Shown here one piece after another: positions 11,179-23,591 of a DNA stretch of 64,000 bases. The number at the start of each line of letters is the position of its first letter. Positions within the stretch are counted from its first letter, which is position 1. A program made the position numbers and the translations under genes. The DNA is taken from NCBI RefSeq assembly GCF_022539315.1, contig NC_066343.1, positions 42,484,466 to 42,548,465 on the forward strand, given 5' to 3'. The notes under the pieces were generated by a model. That model saw only the letters and a list, made by a program, of their open reading frames with translations. It was not told the DNA's origin and did not search any database. The stretch comes from Serinus canaria. Lineage: Eukaryota; Chordata; Aves; Passeriformes; Fringillidae.

Positions 11179-12765
11179 GTGAGCGCTGGCGGAGGGCGCG
11201 GGCGGGGCTTGGGCTGCGGCGGTGCGGGGACTCCCATCCGCAAATTCCCGCCTCCATGGGCGGTACCGGCTGCCGAGGGGCGACCGGTGCCCCGAGCCTC
11301 CGGTCGGTACCTCCGCGGCTCTCCGCTCTTGGGGCTGGACCCGCTCCCCTTTCGGAGGTGGAAAAAGTTTGTGCGGCGTGGAGCGGAGCTCGGCGGAGCG
11401 GTGCGAACTTGGGCTGAGTTAGGCGAGGCTCTGCGGCATCTCCGTGCGGGGACGGGGAAGAAGGCGGGGCGGCGGGGGGCTGCGCTGCGCTCCGTCGGGG
11501 TCTGGGGTCCGCCGTGTCGGGAGCGGTCTGGCTGAGCTGTGCCGTGCTAGTGCCAGGGCAGGAGACAGCAGGAGCGCTTCTCCTGTATCCCGTTCGCGTA
11601 ATGGTCAAGGGAGCGCGGACACCGGCCCGTCGCCGCCGGCTGCGCACGGCAGCGGTGGTAGTGCCGTTCCGGTGTCTTTCCTGCTAAATGTTTTTGTGGC
11701 AGTCCGTCGAGTGTTAACTCTGGGGTGGAAAATAAATATCTCTGCTGTGCTGCTGCATCTTGCGGATGAAGTATGTCTCTATGACATCTTAGTGTGGAAA
11801 CTGTTTGAAAAAATCAGGGGAAACTGAGAATGACTTAATAACTTCTAGGGAGATAACTGCATATAATAGCTGTAATCCTGTAATACGAAGTCAGTTATTC
11901 TGCTGATTGACAGAATGTTCAGAATTCAGCACCTGCTACAAATGACTAGAATAAGAGATGTAACAAAGTATTTTTGGGCAGTAATTGTAAAGACTAACAT
12001 TCAGTTTTATTCAGAAAGTATCTTATATTTTGTTTCATATAAAATACGACTAACTGTGAAAGACAGATATGTAACTAACTTCTACATTACAAACGTTCTT
12101 CAAATTCCTTAACTAAAACACCTGTTATTATCTAGAGATTTTTTTTCCTGTGTTAGGAGTGATGTTAGTCAAGAACGCTCATATCTGGCATATATGAATT
12201 GTCATTCTTGCATAATTCCTTACCATTTAATTTGTTTCAGGAACAACTCTTGTGTAAATTCAAACAATTTTCTTAAGTATTAGTAAGAGGAGCACTTTTA
12301 AAAGGTGCCACAGAGGTATTCTTAGTAACATCCTACATTTATTTCTGAATGCATGACATAGATCAAAACAAAATGAGGGGAGACTGGAAATTTTGTCTTG
12401 ACTCATCCAAGACAGTGTCCTAGCTCTGATCAGAAGGAAACCAAGTTCTCTCTCTAAACCTGAGTCGATTTTACAGTGGAGCTAAAGAAACTCCCATTTC
12501 AATCCTGTTCCAGCATCAGAGTGTTTTGCTCTGTGCACACGTAACATTTCAATTAATGCTGCCTCAGCTGTCTAAAGATCTGATGAGATGCTTGTTACCA
12601 CTTTGATTGCTTTTCCTGGCACTATTGTCCCTGCATTTGGGGTTTGGACATTACATGTTCATAGTGGAAAGTAATTACAGCAGGTAATAATCTTTGGTGT
12701 ATCCATTAAAATAATAGTTTCTTCATTTTTGTACAACATCTGGAGATAGTTTTTACCTTCCACTA

Positions 12766-12797
<32 letters not shown>

Positions 12798-13039
12798 GTC
12801 AGCAACTGAGGAGAGCAGTGGCTCAGGGGCATATGAGAGGCATAAAATGAATATTGGTAAATTGTTATCCATGGGGTTACTACTTAAACAAACATATAAT
12901 TGCTGTGTCTGGGGGGATGTGACAGAGGTTTATGTTACATATTCTGCTTCAAATTTTAAATGTAACCCAGTCTGTAAAATGCTTTCATAAGTTTCTAATC
13001 ACTTCCTGTTTCACTAATATGAATGTTTGTCCTTTTAAG
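11179..13039 (+). other. SLC24A2: Probable SLC24A2 intron 1
   Basis: Begins with GTGAGC in the CpG island (left edge follows the first donor pair) and ends with a pyrimidine-rich stretch and AG at 13038-13039 (TTTGTCCTTTTAAG). The second half is AT-rich and non-coding. A second acceptor-like site, a 28-T run followed by GTCAG ending at 12802, could define an alternative upstream exon. No repeat element is recognised apart from that homopolymer. Confidence 0.5.
12770..12797. repeat. Poly-T run, 28 bases
   Basis: Uninterrupted T homopolymer directly followed by GTCAG. It may act as a polypyrimidine tract, or may be the antisense poly-A of an old retroelement. It is likely length-variable and hard to sequence accurately. 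Confidence 0.95.
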
Positions 13040-13181
13040 ACGAATGAAGAAAATACGTCCTGTGAAGAGTAAAAGTACTTGATTCTGGGAAGACTCTTAC
13101 AGCATTTCTAACTTCAAAGCTGGAGAAAAGTATGAAGGAACAGTCCATCTGACTCCCTCAGCATCTCACCCAGAACACAAA
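13040..13181 (+). other. SLC24A2: 5'UTR part of SLC24A2 exon 2, with two uORFs
   Basis: Runs from the predicted acceptor (AG at 13038-13039) to the base before the start codon. Two short upstream ORFs are present: 13044-13082 (12 codons plus TGA, in the same frame as the exchanger, so its stop separates the two) and 13132-13152 (6 codons plus TGA, different frame). The in-frame TGA at 13080-13082 supports 13182 as the true start. The exact left edge depends on which acceptor is used. Confidence 0.55.
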
Positions 13182-14114
13182 ATGGCTCTTCAGAAAAAAA
13201 CTGTTGTTGGTGTCTTGGAGGAGTGGTGTTTGGCGGAACCACTGTTCGGTTGCAGGTGGCACCAGAATGTCAGGAAAAAACTGAGACTGATACGAATTGT
13301 AGGGCTCCTTGTCAGTGTAGTGGCCATTAGTACTTTCTCACTTTCAATGAGTGCCTTTTTCAAGATGGAGCCACATAGCATGGCGCTCATCAGCAGCCTA
13401 GATAGCCAAAAGCTGGTGCGTGGGCACCAAAGAACTCTCTTGGATTTCACAGAACAGAATGAAAATGGCACTCCAGATCCACGTGCTTCTATGAAATATG
13501 AAGCTGGACATGACAATGAAACAGATGATCATGCGAAGGGAGAGTACCCCGAGGACCTTTTCTCTCTTGAGGAGAGAAGACAGGGAGCAGTGATCCTCCA
13601 TATAATTGGAATGATTTACATGTTTATAGCCTTAGCCATAGTCTGTGATGAGTTCTTTGTTCCTTCCTTGACTGTCATCACTGAAAAACTGGCCATTTCT
13701 GATGATGTGGCAGGGGCAACCTTCATGGCTGCTGGTGGGTCAGCCCCAGAACTCTTCACTTCTTTGATAGGAGTGTTTATATCCCACAGCAACGTTGGCA
13801 TTGGTACAATAGTGGGATCTGCTGTGTTCAATATCCTGTTTGTTATTGGAATGTGTGCTTTATTTTCTAAAGAGATCTTGAACCTTACTTGGTGGCCACT
13901 CTTTCGCGATATGTCCTTTTACATCATTGACTTGATCTTGCTAATCATCTTTTTTCTGGATAACTTCATAATGTGGTGGGAAAGCGTAACACTCCTGACA
14001 GCATATTTTTTCTATGTGACATTTATGAAGTTCAATGTCCAAGTAGAAGAATTGGTGAAGAAATTTTTAAACAGGAACAAGGTTGAGAAGGTAACAACCG
14101 ATGCTGAAGGAAAG
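13182..14114 (+). CDS. SLC24A2: SLC24A2 / NCKX2, first coding exon (residues 1-311): K+-dependent Na+/Ca2+ exchanger
   Basis: Encodes the N-terminal half of NCKX2, a plasma-membrane antiporter that exports Ca2+ and K+ in exchange for Na+ in neurons and cone photoreceptors. ATG 13182 has a strong context (A at -3, G at +4). Seen in the translation: a hydrophobic signal-like segment at about residues 37-57; a variable hydrophilic loop with N-glycosylation sequons at N95 (NGT) and N112 (NET); a conserved [11 protein letters not shown] entry to a membrane helix (135-157); and the alpha-1 repeat (about 175-220), with AAGGSAPE ending in E190 (equivalent, by family alignment from memory, to the cation-binding Glu188 of human NCKX2) and [10 protein letters not shown]. 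Further helices lie near 246-260 and 268-284. Coding ends in phase 0 at AAAG|GTTGGT (14114/14115); reading through gives 14 extra residues and a TAA at 14157-14159. The conserved core closely resembles vertebrate NCKX2, while residues 1-130 are divergent. The cytosolic loop and alpha-2 repeat are outside this exon. NCKX1 is less likely given the short extracellular loop. Confidence 0.93.
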
Positions 14115-17100
14115 GTTGGTCAATTTTTAGTTGAATTATATGTACTAATGTCCTTATAAGTGCTAAGTCCTTCTATAGCATAAGGTTTCTAATACAGTAC
14201 AGTGGTCAATATAGAAAAGTTCCGTGTTTTGCTCAAATGTCTTTTTGTTTAATCAAACCGGTATTATTGAAAATAAAAAAAAACAAATGGCCTTCTGGTA
14301 AATCAATAGCTTTTAACTCCAGAATTATCCTGATCACATAGAAAGAAAGAAACAAAACGACAGCAAAAAGACATAAACCTTTACTCAGCATTTTGGCACA
14401 TTGATGAGGTCTGAGCTATTTTTTCCCTAAGCTTTTGGATTAAGCAGTGACAATATCTGGGGAGTATCTTGTGACAAAATTTGGCTTTCTAAAGACTTTC
14501 AATGCACTTTTTTCCTCAGAGAAGATGCAAATAATTCAAAAGGTATTTTTATATGGGCTTTTCATCTACCAATGCTGATAGTGCAACATTAACTTTGTGT
14601 TGTAATTAGTGGTACTTACATGAAAAAGCTCATGAAAAGAGTGAACACGGTGGCAAAACTCATAGATTGCCTGTTTAAGGAGGATGGTTTCCCATATGCT
14701 ATTTGCAACTATGCAAACTAATTTTTGTCCACAAGTAGATAATGAAATTTATGCACAGAGGGCTTGTTGAGTCTTCAGCAATTACGATAGTCTTTTAAAC
14801 AACTTTCTTCTTAAAACAAGCAATATTTAAGGGATCTATGAAGCTGAGCTGGTTAATACTTATGCATATAGCAATGTGTTGCTTGGAATGTCTGGTTTTA
14901 TTTAACTTTGGGTATATTCATCAGATAAGGTTTTATTATGCAGTAATTATTCAAATTATCAGGGACCTAGCTGCTCACTGGTTTGTTTCTTTTGTTTAGC
15001 AGCCATATATGAAATTGTTCAGAAGAGGCACAATCCACCAATATAAGTGTACAGACACATAAACAGGAGGAGAGAGGCATAACAGAGCTGGATATTTTAA
15101 AAGTTGTGACAGGCACATTCAGTTTTAGGGCAAGCCACAAACTACCAAAATTAAAACCCAAACAGTCTCATTTTTTTCCTTGTATTCTCTAACCAGGTTT
15201 AACAGCTGTACACTTACTTGTAACCTTATCTTTTCCTTTTTGGTTTTATTTTTTCCCAAAAATCAGCATGCTCATCTTTGTCTTTCTCAAAATGCATTAT
15301 TGGGATTTTATAAGTAAATGAAAAGAAGGGTCCACACCAACAAAATGCTCACCCTAATTAGCAAGGGGCTTCTTTAACTACATTAGTTGGTTTCTAACTA
15401 ATCTAAGAGTTCATAGAGCACTGTAAATCCTTTGACAGTTAGTGCTAAAAATATGTGATGATAGAAAGACTATGGTATACAAAGCAAACTTCATCCATCC
15501 AAAATTGGACCAAAAAAAAAAAAATCTGTAAATCTGGGTCTGAAGCAATTATCAATCTGAAAAGCAACTGCCTTGTGTTGTCCAGACTACAAGGTAAGGA
15601 AGAGTAGCTGTATATCACAGTGTTTAATTATTTTCGGCTGAGCAGGAGAAAAATCATTTGCAAGACATTTTGAACGTTATTTATACTTGAAGTACTCTAG
15701 ATGGACTTGATTTTAAAAGGATACCTCTAGGACCACTCATTATTGTTTAACATTTTAATTACTTACAGTTTGTTTATAATAAAGGTACACAGATTTCAGA
15801 TGGGGTGAAAAAAAAATCAAAAATTGGCTACTGTTCCTAAAACCACAAGCTTTGCATTTTATGTTTCATGAAAATAGTTTCCTGAATTAAATTTAATTAA
15901 AATGATAAAATAATGTATTCATAAATCATTGAGGGATAAAGAAAGATGAAAGATGTTCTAATTTTGCTGCAATTTAGCAAATACGTATTTTCTACTTCCT
16001 GGGAAAAATAGCTTCTCAAGGTGTCAGACCATGTTTTTACTCTGTGAGCTATGCTGTAAAGACATATTTTTGAATATTCCACTAACACTTTGAAATGATA
16101 AGTCATTATGAATTATTTTACTCTTCAGTTGAACAGCATTAAGCAGGATGAATGAAATTATTTTCTCATAGCAAGGATGTCACAGATTATGTTTTTTGGA
16201 TAAAATCGCAGTGAAGTTCTCTCTTAATTTATTTGCTATTATTAGACTGCTTTTTAAATTAAAAAAAAAAAAAAAAACAACAAAAAACCAACAAAAAATC
16301 CCTCCCCAAACTATTATATATAGTCATAAGCCTGATAGAGATGCTTAGGACTTTCAGCTTGAAGTTATTGTCCAAAGCAAAGAATAAAGTGCTTTTATAG
16401 TCTCAGGTCTGGTGCCTCTTAGTGAATTCAGTGCATATGGATGTTTATTTCCTGAATGCTGAGGTTTATAAGTATCACAGATGTTATAGTCTTTTGGTGG
16501 CAAAAAACAATTTCATTCCTACAGTGGTAACTGTTAGCCTGGATTGCTTCCACTCATCAAGAGTGTGTATGTACAATTGTATGTATCAAATCAGCATAAT
16601 GAACACAGAATTTGCAGTCTCAGTTGTTTCTGATGGGAACTTTTTCACTCTCTTTTCCCCCATTGAGCCAGAGAATTGCTAGGCAGCTAGCAATTTGGAA
16701 CTGGGTGTGTTAAAATCTCTTGAAATATGTTAATTTCAGGAGAGTGGAGAAAATTCTCTTTCCTCTAACCAAAACTCCCTCTGCCTATCTGTTGTTGATT
16801 CAGCTGCTGCCAAACTGGCAAGTATTCTGCTAAAAAAACGTGTGTGTCGTATTTACCTTTAAGGCTGTTGTAATCTGAAAGCAGCTCAACAAATTTGAGA
16901 AGTCTAAATAAGGCATCATAAAGCAGGATAGTGAAGGGTTAGGTGGCTTATTAGCAAACAAGTACAAAAGAGTAGAAAACTGATCAGATGAGAAACCTCT
17001 TGAGATACTAAAATGTGTTTTAATATTAATTTCAGTGCTTTTATTTTCAGCCGTCTTGAGAGGTTGAAGAAAGTTTTACGTACTCAAGGACAGTATTTCC

Positions 17101-18723
17101 CATGAGGAAAGATATGATCTGCTTTTTTTTGTCTAGCTTTCATTTGCTCTAGGTGTATTCATCAGGCTGCTGGAATGCATGCATATCTCTGTAGATGCCT
17201 TTTAGATTCCTGTCTCCATTCTGAAAAATTAAAGTACATCTTTTTGTGCTAGAAGACTGTGACTATTTGAACTTCCAATCTTTTATTCTTTAGTGTGTTG
17301 GTTGCTTGTACAAATGTGAATGCAGACAGAATACTCTATATGAATTTCATTGTGCTCACTATTTTCTCTCACATGCTTTCAAACATATACAGTCTGGATT
17401 ATTAAAGTGTCAGGTTGAGAAAATCTGGTAGCTTCAGTTTTTGGAACGATTTTGTGGCACTGGTGAGAACAGCCTGGAAATCTTTTTGCATTAAGAGTTC
17501 ATAGGGTTCATTGGCAAGGCTCTCTTTGAACTGTGGATAGTTCTGTGCCTCATGCCACCCCCTAGGAAGCGTGATGGCAGTCTGATACTGATGAACTCCA
17601 GAGATCACTGTGAAAAGGATGAAAAAAAGGAGGATAGATGAAAAAGCAGGACAGCATTAAAAGACAGGATGAAAACCAGATGGCTGAGTTCCCCAGTGTA
17701 GGATGGCATATGGACTATGCAGATCAAGATGGGTCCCTAACAAGTCACACTGAATGGGACCCACAGTAGTAGGTGCCATCCTGCTGCTGGATATCCCCAT
17801 ATTTCCAGCTTTAACCTATTCTGTGGTAAGATTTTCAGATTTTAGGTAGCTATACTGTGAAGAACAGATAGGTAAGAACTGAGGTGGAGGCTTTGGTATT
17901 AATTTGGTATCTTCCTCAGCTGAACAAAGATATTTAAAAACATAAACCTGAAATTTATTATATAGACATGAAGAGGAAAACAGAATAAACTGATGGAAAA
18001 ACATCTTAGAAATAAGACTTTTTAAATTTTTCTGGTAAGATTTCAGTCTATTCTTCATCTATGTTGGTGAAGATATGTTGAATGTATTAAGTCATGTTAA
18101 AACATCATGTGGCACTACATTTCAGTTTTAAGTACTTTTTTTCTTATAATGTAGCATGGAGATCATTGCAGAAATGATTGAATCTGATTGTTCAGTAAAT
18201 AATTCAAAACAGTTCTGTTTGGCAACTAGGAGAACAGAATGTGGGTGGTGCAGGGATATTGTGCAATGACATCTGTTTCCCTGACAGTACCATTTTAGAT
18301 GAATAGCTTATGGTATATACAAGACAGTTGCAGCTTTTCTACATTTACAGAGAACTGCATTTGGAAAATGAGCTATTTTTACCAACACAGCGTAACTATT
18401 ATTTTATTGCCAATTTTGTTGTCTTAAGAAACTTGAATAGCTTGTGGGTGATAGTTTAGGATCCACAATGATCTCAACTGTTGCCACGGTGTACTTAATG
18501 ACAGTGTTTGCATTCTAAAGGAAAGTAACAGTATTTTAGGTACTTTTTTGCTTGGTGGTTGTATTAGCCCTGCACATGCACATTCACTATTATCATGTCT
18601 GATGTAATATGTGTTCAAGGTACAACACAAATTACCTGCATGCACACAAGAAAAACTGAAACTTCATTTTTCAGGGCTTCATTTTGCATCCACAGACCCA
18701 GTAACTGTTATCCATAGAATAAC

Positions 18724-18746
18724 CTTTCTTTTCTTTCTTTCTTTTC
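18724..18746. repeat. Short TTTC-type microsatellite
   Basis: Imperfect run of CTTT/TTTC units. No further significance seen. Confidence 0.75.
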
Positions 18747-21700
18747 ACTACCAAGAGAAGTTTTTGGTGTTAGTGTTTCACTCTTCTTAGGAAGATTTGA
18801 CTTTTATTCTAGAGACATTTCTCAGTTGGTCTACTTGTGCAAGCATGTGTATGAGTACAGAGCTATGAGAATCTGGATCTTGCAAGATAGCTGCCTTGTT
18901 TTAAGTACGTGTTTGAAGCAAAAACCTCAGCACTGACATTGAACCATCTCTTGTTTAGATAAATGTCTGGTTTCGTTTTGTCATTTTTATCTGCTTTTAT
19001 TCTCTCAGAAGCTTTCAATCCACTTCTGTTTTAATTTACTGCTAATCCAGTAGCAGTAACTATGAGTTAATTTGCCTTGAGTTTTTAGCATTGTTATTTC
19101 AATTTAGGGCTATTAACTAACATAACCATAGGCCGATACTTTATATATGGAACCGTTAGTACAGTGAAATAGATACTATTCTCAGTTTCTTTTAGTGCTT
19201 CTCATAATTTATTGACCACAAAGCAACGATTATAGTTTTCACCCCTTTTTGCTAACGAGCAAAAAGCAACAGCATGCAAATATAGTGTAGATTAAATGCT
19301 CTTAACGCATGGCCATCCACTAAGATCCCACCCTTGTTAAGTATGACGGGAGAAAGAAGTCTAGAACTGTGCTACCATTAATAAATAGCAAGGGGACAAA
19401 ATATCCATCAGTATATTTAAAAATAAAAAGCATTTGTAATTAAAAATAAGTCAAATGGTACATCTTAGCGGCTGTGCAAAACTAGCTGTGCTGGCAAATG
19501 TTCACCATGCTGTGTGTCAGAAGAACTCCAGACATGGTTAAATTTGTTGTACCAGAAGCTATACAAAGAGAAGAAATCAGGGGACTTCATAAATGCTTTT
19601 CCTTCCATCATCTCTGTTTTGGATACTTTGTTCCAGATCCTTCACAGAATGTGGGAGGGAGACTGTGGGTGGAATTTCACCCCAAATCGGTTTACCAGAC
19701 CTCAAAATATTAGCCAGCTTTGGGGTGCCTAATCTCTGGAGGAGCTGTATTTTAAAGTCAAAAAGAGGTTCAGAAGTCTGTTTTTTGCTTGGAGGCTTGT
19801 TCAGAAATGCCAGACACAGGTGCAGCAGTATGGTACTGCTTTTCCATCAGACCCATATTCCTCTACTTTTCCCCCCAATATAGTTCTCATGATTTACCTC
19901 TCAGATAAATATTTAACAAAATCCAAAGGCTTTTACAAAGTCTTGAGATTTTAGACATAAGAGTGCTCAACTTTTATGAAATTACATACAGATCTCCCGC
20001 ATTCACTGCCCATTTTAAGTTGGTGCTGCACTCATCATGTAGAATTTTTGAGAGGCAAGGCACAGTTGGCTCCCCTGCTTTTCTGGTCTTGTTTAAAAGG
20101 CGATAGTGACCACTCTACAATATACGTTCTAGCTGTGGATGTGGTGTTTGGGTGGGGGAAGCTGCCCAGGGCAGTGCTTGTTGCAGTGTTGAGGGTGCCA
20201 CATTTGCCGTGTGTGATGCTCTGATCACTGCTGACTTCAGAGTGACCTTGGCCTTTCTGAGTGGTGACATTCCCCAGGCAGCCAGCACTACACTGCCAGG
20301 GCCACAGGCCAGAAAATTAGGTTTGATGAAGTGCTTCTTTCCTACTAATGATCTGTGGTTTTGTTCGTTGTATTAGCAGGAGTCAGTTCTCCACTGCCAG
20401 CTGCAGAGGTGTGAAAATAGGCTTTTGTGTGTCCTTTCTCCTTTGATTTTTTTCCCCAAGAATTCATGGATTTTGCATTTGTAGCTATGGGATAAGATTA
20501 TAACAAATTTGAATTTTTTCGTGGTAAGGGATAGTGTGTTCACAACAAAGAGAGCCCTGCAATAAAAGTGATAAAGAAGTGGAGATCAGGAAAGTTGTTA
20601 AAAATAAGGTATATGCCTATGCTTCTCTTGAAAAGATCTGTGTGGGATGAATGAGTATTAAAAGTGTTTTATACATGGCATATAGAACAGATGGGAAGAT
20701 GTGTTGGAGATGAGTGTAAATGAGCAGCTGTAAAACCTGTAACTCTTAAGACGTTCTATCTAACAACCGCTTTTTCACTGTTTATAAAATAAACTTCAAT
20801 ATAAAAAATAAGACATCCTTATTTCTCCCCAGGCATGTACCAAGTTTTGTCTAACCTGCAAAAGGTGACTAGTGTGATGTTAATAACTCTGAAAAATAAA
20901 TGGTATTTCCTTCACCTTGACCTAAATCAGCCATGTTCTGTTGTTTTTCAGCCAGCTTTTATTTAAACATCACTTTTTATTATTTAACTTAATGGCTGCT
21001 TCCATTAATCTTTGCAGTTGTGTGTGTGCTATTGGCACAAACCAGAGATTCAAATGCTTTCTTGGCACTGACAAGTTTTTTAGAACCTACAATGACAAGA
21101 TTGACCAAATACTGGGTAATTATAATTAATTTATCGTGCACAGATATGTATCATGAGATATAGGTGGCTTAGAAAAAGAAAGGTGGCTGGTTTTGTGATT
21201 TTATTTTTTTTTTAAATTCAAAGCCGCTCATTACATACTCCTGAAAATCACTCTCTGTATCGGTGGAAACCAAATATCTAAATAATGCTTAGCTGTGCAT
21301 TTCAAAATGCTGGAAATTTGGTCTCTCAAGTAGAATGCCTTACAAAATGCTCCTGATACTTTATTTTTCTGAGCCAGGCACATTTTTTTTTTACTATTTT
21401 TAATTTTCCTACCACAGTAATGAGATGATAACCTGGTCTTCCCCAGACTAGGTGCTTGGATAACTGTATGAAATCACTGTTTCCTTCCTCAGGGGAAAGA
21501 AATTTGTCATGGGAAAAAGATAAATGTGATTCACGGTACCTGATAGGAAGAATATGATTTGTCATGTATACAACTTTATGTACAGTTAGCATGCCATCAG
21601 TCTTTTCCTCCTCACCCAAGCTGTCATTGAGTTGCTGATTATTTATTAAACATGGATGTCCAAGAAGTGATTTAAAGAAGCAGCTTATTTCTCTGTATGA

Positions 21701-23591
21701 TCTTGCAATACATCTTCGCAAGTGTCGTCAATGAAATATCTGGTAGAAGGCAGCACCTTTTTGTATTGCAGGACCTAAGTCAAAACAGTACTGTTGGTGC
21801 TCTATTTTGCTTTTGGGGAAAACAGTCAGATCAGATGGTTTGAATTTAGTTTGGTCTTGTTGTAAAGTTGTGTATTTGAAATTGCAATTGTATTGTTAAG
21901 TGCAGGTCAGTGTCAGAGGCAGACTGAAAATCCTAAGTTAGAGCAGCCTTAGGGCATACTTTTGGCAAACAAATTGCATCTGACAGAATATATATTGTAG
22001 TACATTACCACATTTTGTTATTTTGCAGGCAGTACCTGTACGTTTGAGGAAATTATTTATTTGCTCTCATTGGTGGTTTGTTCATTTACCTGTGTTCTGA
22101 TCTGAAAAAAGCAAATGAAAAAAAAATGCTTTGTTGGAACAGCAGCCACTGTCTTGCTGGTAATAGAAGTGGGCCTCAGGGCTGGGGAGAGCAATGAGAA
22201 TTCAGTGTGTTGATCATGTATTTGTTTCTGCAGCAGGTGGAGGGTTCAGAGCTCACGTTGCCTCTGAAGCAGCTTTATCTAGTGGTATAGCTACTGCCCT
22301 GCCCTAACCACTTTGGGTGGTTTTGGTGTCCCTGTCAGGTACAATTTCATTAGGGCAGCTCAAAGAACAATTACTGTGAAGTTACTGTGTTTTGCACTAT
22401 TCCATAACCATTCCCTTGTCGTCCATATTGTGATTTACATGAACAGCCATAAATAGCTGTGATCTTGGAAGACTTCCTTTGAGGTGAGTGTGCGAAAACA
22501 GGCTTAAAGGTGTGTCTGTGCAATGATATTAGAACTATGAGGTACTACTCTTGAGGGAATAACAGATTGGTGCAAAATGTTTTCCTGTATGAGGAAAAAT
22601 AAAGGTAGCAGGGAATTTGTACTACTAACTATGCTGACAAATTAATAAAAAAAATTTCCTTAGGAATTAATCCTGCTTTATCACCTCTTAACCGCTTAAT
22701 GCTGCGAGTCTAGTCTGAAGTCAGCAGTAATACCAGTGACATTTATTGCATAACCAGCTAGTGTAAACTCTTCACCCTCTCACATTGCTGTAAAACAGCT
22801 CTAGCTGATATAGATCGCTGAGGAAAAGGCACGTCTGCAGTCACAGCCTGTGCTTGGTGACCTTCAGGGCATCATTTGAGCCCTGTCTAGTTATGTAGAC
22901 TTTTACCCAAGGGAGAAGTTTGAAGTTTGCCGGGTTTGTAACATTAGAGGATGAGCACCTCTTTGGGGATTAATCAGATGTTAATTTTGTTGTTTGTTTG
23001 TGCTGCAAGCTTTTATCAGATTGCTAATTAAAAAGTCCTTCTTTTGCTACTAGGCGCAATCTCAAAGTTATCATCTAACTAAAATTTATGGCAATCAAAT
23101 GTTTGAGTGGAAAACCCCCAGATTTTAGAACCCCAAAAATTTCTTTGTCCAGGAGTTGTTTGAAATAATTCATATTATTAGTTACCTATGGATTTTTAAA
23201 GTCAACTGAAATAATTTGAAAGCATCATGCTGTCTTACATCTAAATTTGTTTCCATATATTTTTATTTAAATATTCCTGGCTTTCTGCTTTATACCTAGT
23301 ATTAATTGTATTTATTTACTACAGTTTCTTTTAATTTAGAATGTTTCTGGGTAGAAGCATATTCTGTTTGAAGTCTTCACCTTGGCTGGATTTTTAAATA
23401 CTGCAGTGATATAAATGTTATCAAATACTCTGCAAAGTCTGAGTTAAGAAGTAGTTAGTGTTTCCTCTTTATATTGCAAGTCCTGGAAAGCTGTTAAGTT
23501 TTCCAGATCCGAATGAATTTTTTAGATACAGCGATTCTAGTTTCTCTCCAGAAGTCACAGGCAGAATACCTGAGTCTCCTCTCAAAACCCT

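Larger units (their letters stand above)
10855..11680 (+). promoter_or_regulatory. SLC24A2: CpG-island promoter of SLC24A2
   Basis: Abrupt change from AT-rich DNA to about 800 bp of CpG-dense sequence. It includes tandem GC boxes (GGGCGGGGGCGGGGCG around 10990-11008), many GCGG/CCGC runs and repeated GCGCAGCGCAG units near 11145-11160. It lies 1.5-2.3 kb upstream of the first coding exon of SLC24A2 on the same strand, with no other gene nearby, so it is the natural promoter and exon 1 region. The long open frames on both strands here (up to 273 codons) are composition artefacts. The transcription start cannot be fixed from sequence. A divergent non-coding transcript is possible. Confidence 0.8.

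Noticed and set aside
10826..11647. 273-codon open frame on the minus strand, and several + strand frames, in the CpG island
   Set aside because: High GC removes stop codons in all frames. The products are Arg/Pro/Ala/Gly-rich low complexity without domains.
11935..11943. TTCAGCACC, a left half-site of the REST/RE1 element, in intron 1
   Set aside because: No right half-site (GGACAG-like) at any usual spacing; a 9-bp half-site alone is weak.
16674..16695. Perfect 9-bp stem AATTGCTAG/CTAGCAATT with a 4-nt loop
   Set aside because: A few 9-bp stems with short loops are expected by chance in 64 kb; no supporting context.
21326..21721. 131-codon minus-strand frame
   Set aside because: It opens at a non-ATG codon and has no recognisable motif; likely chance.
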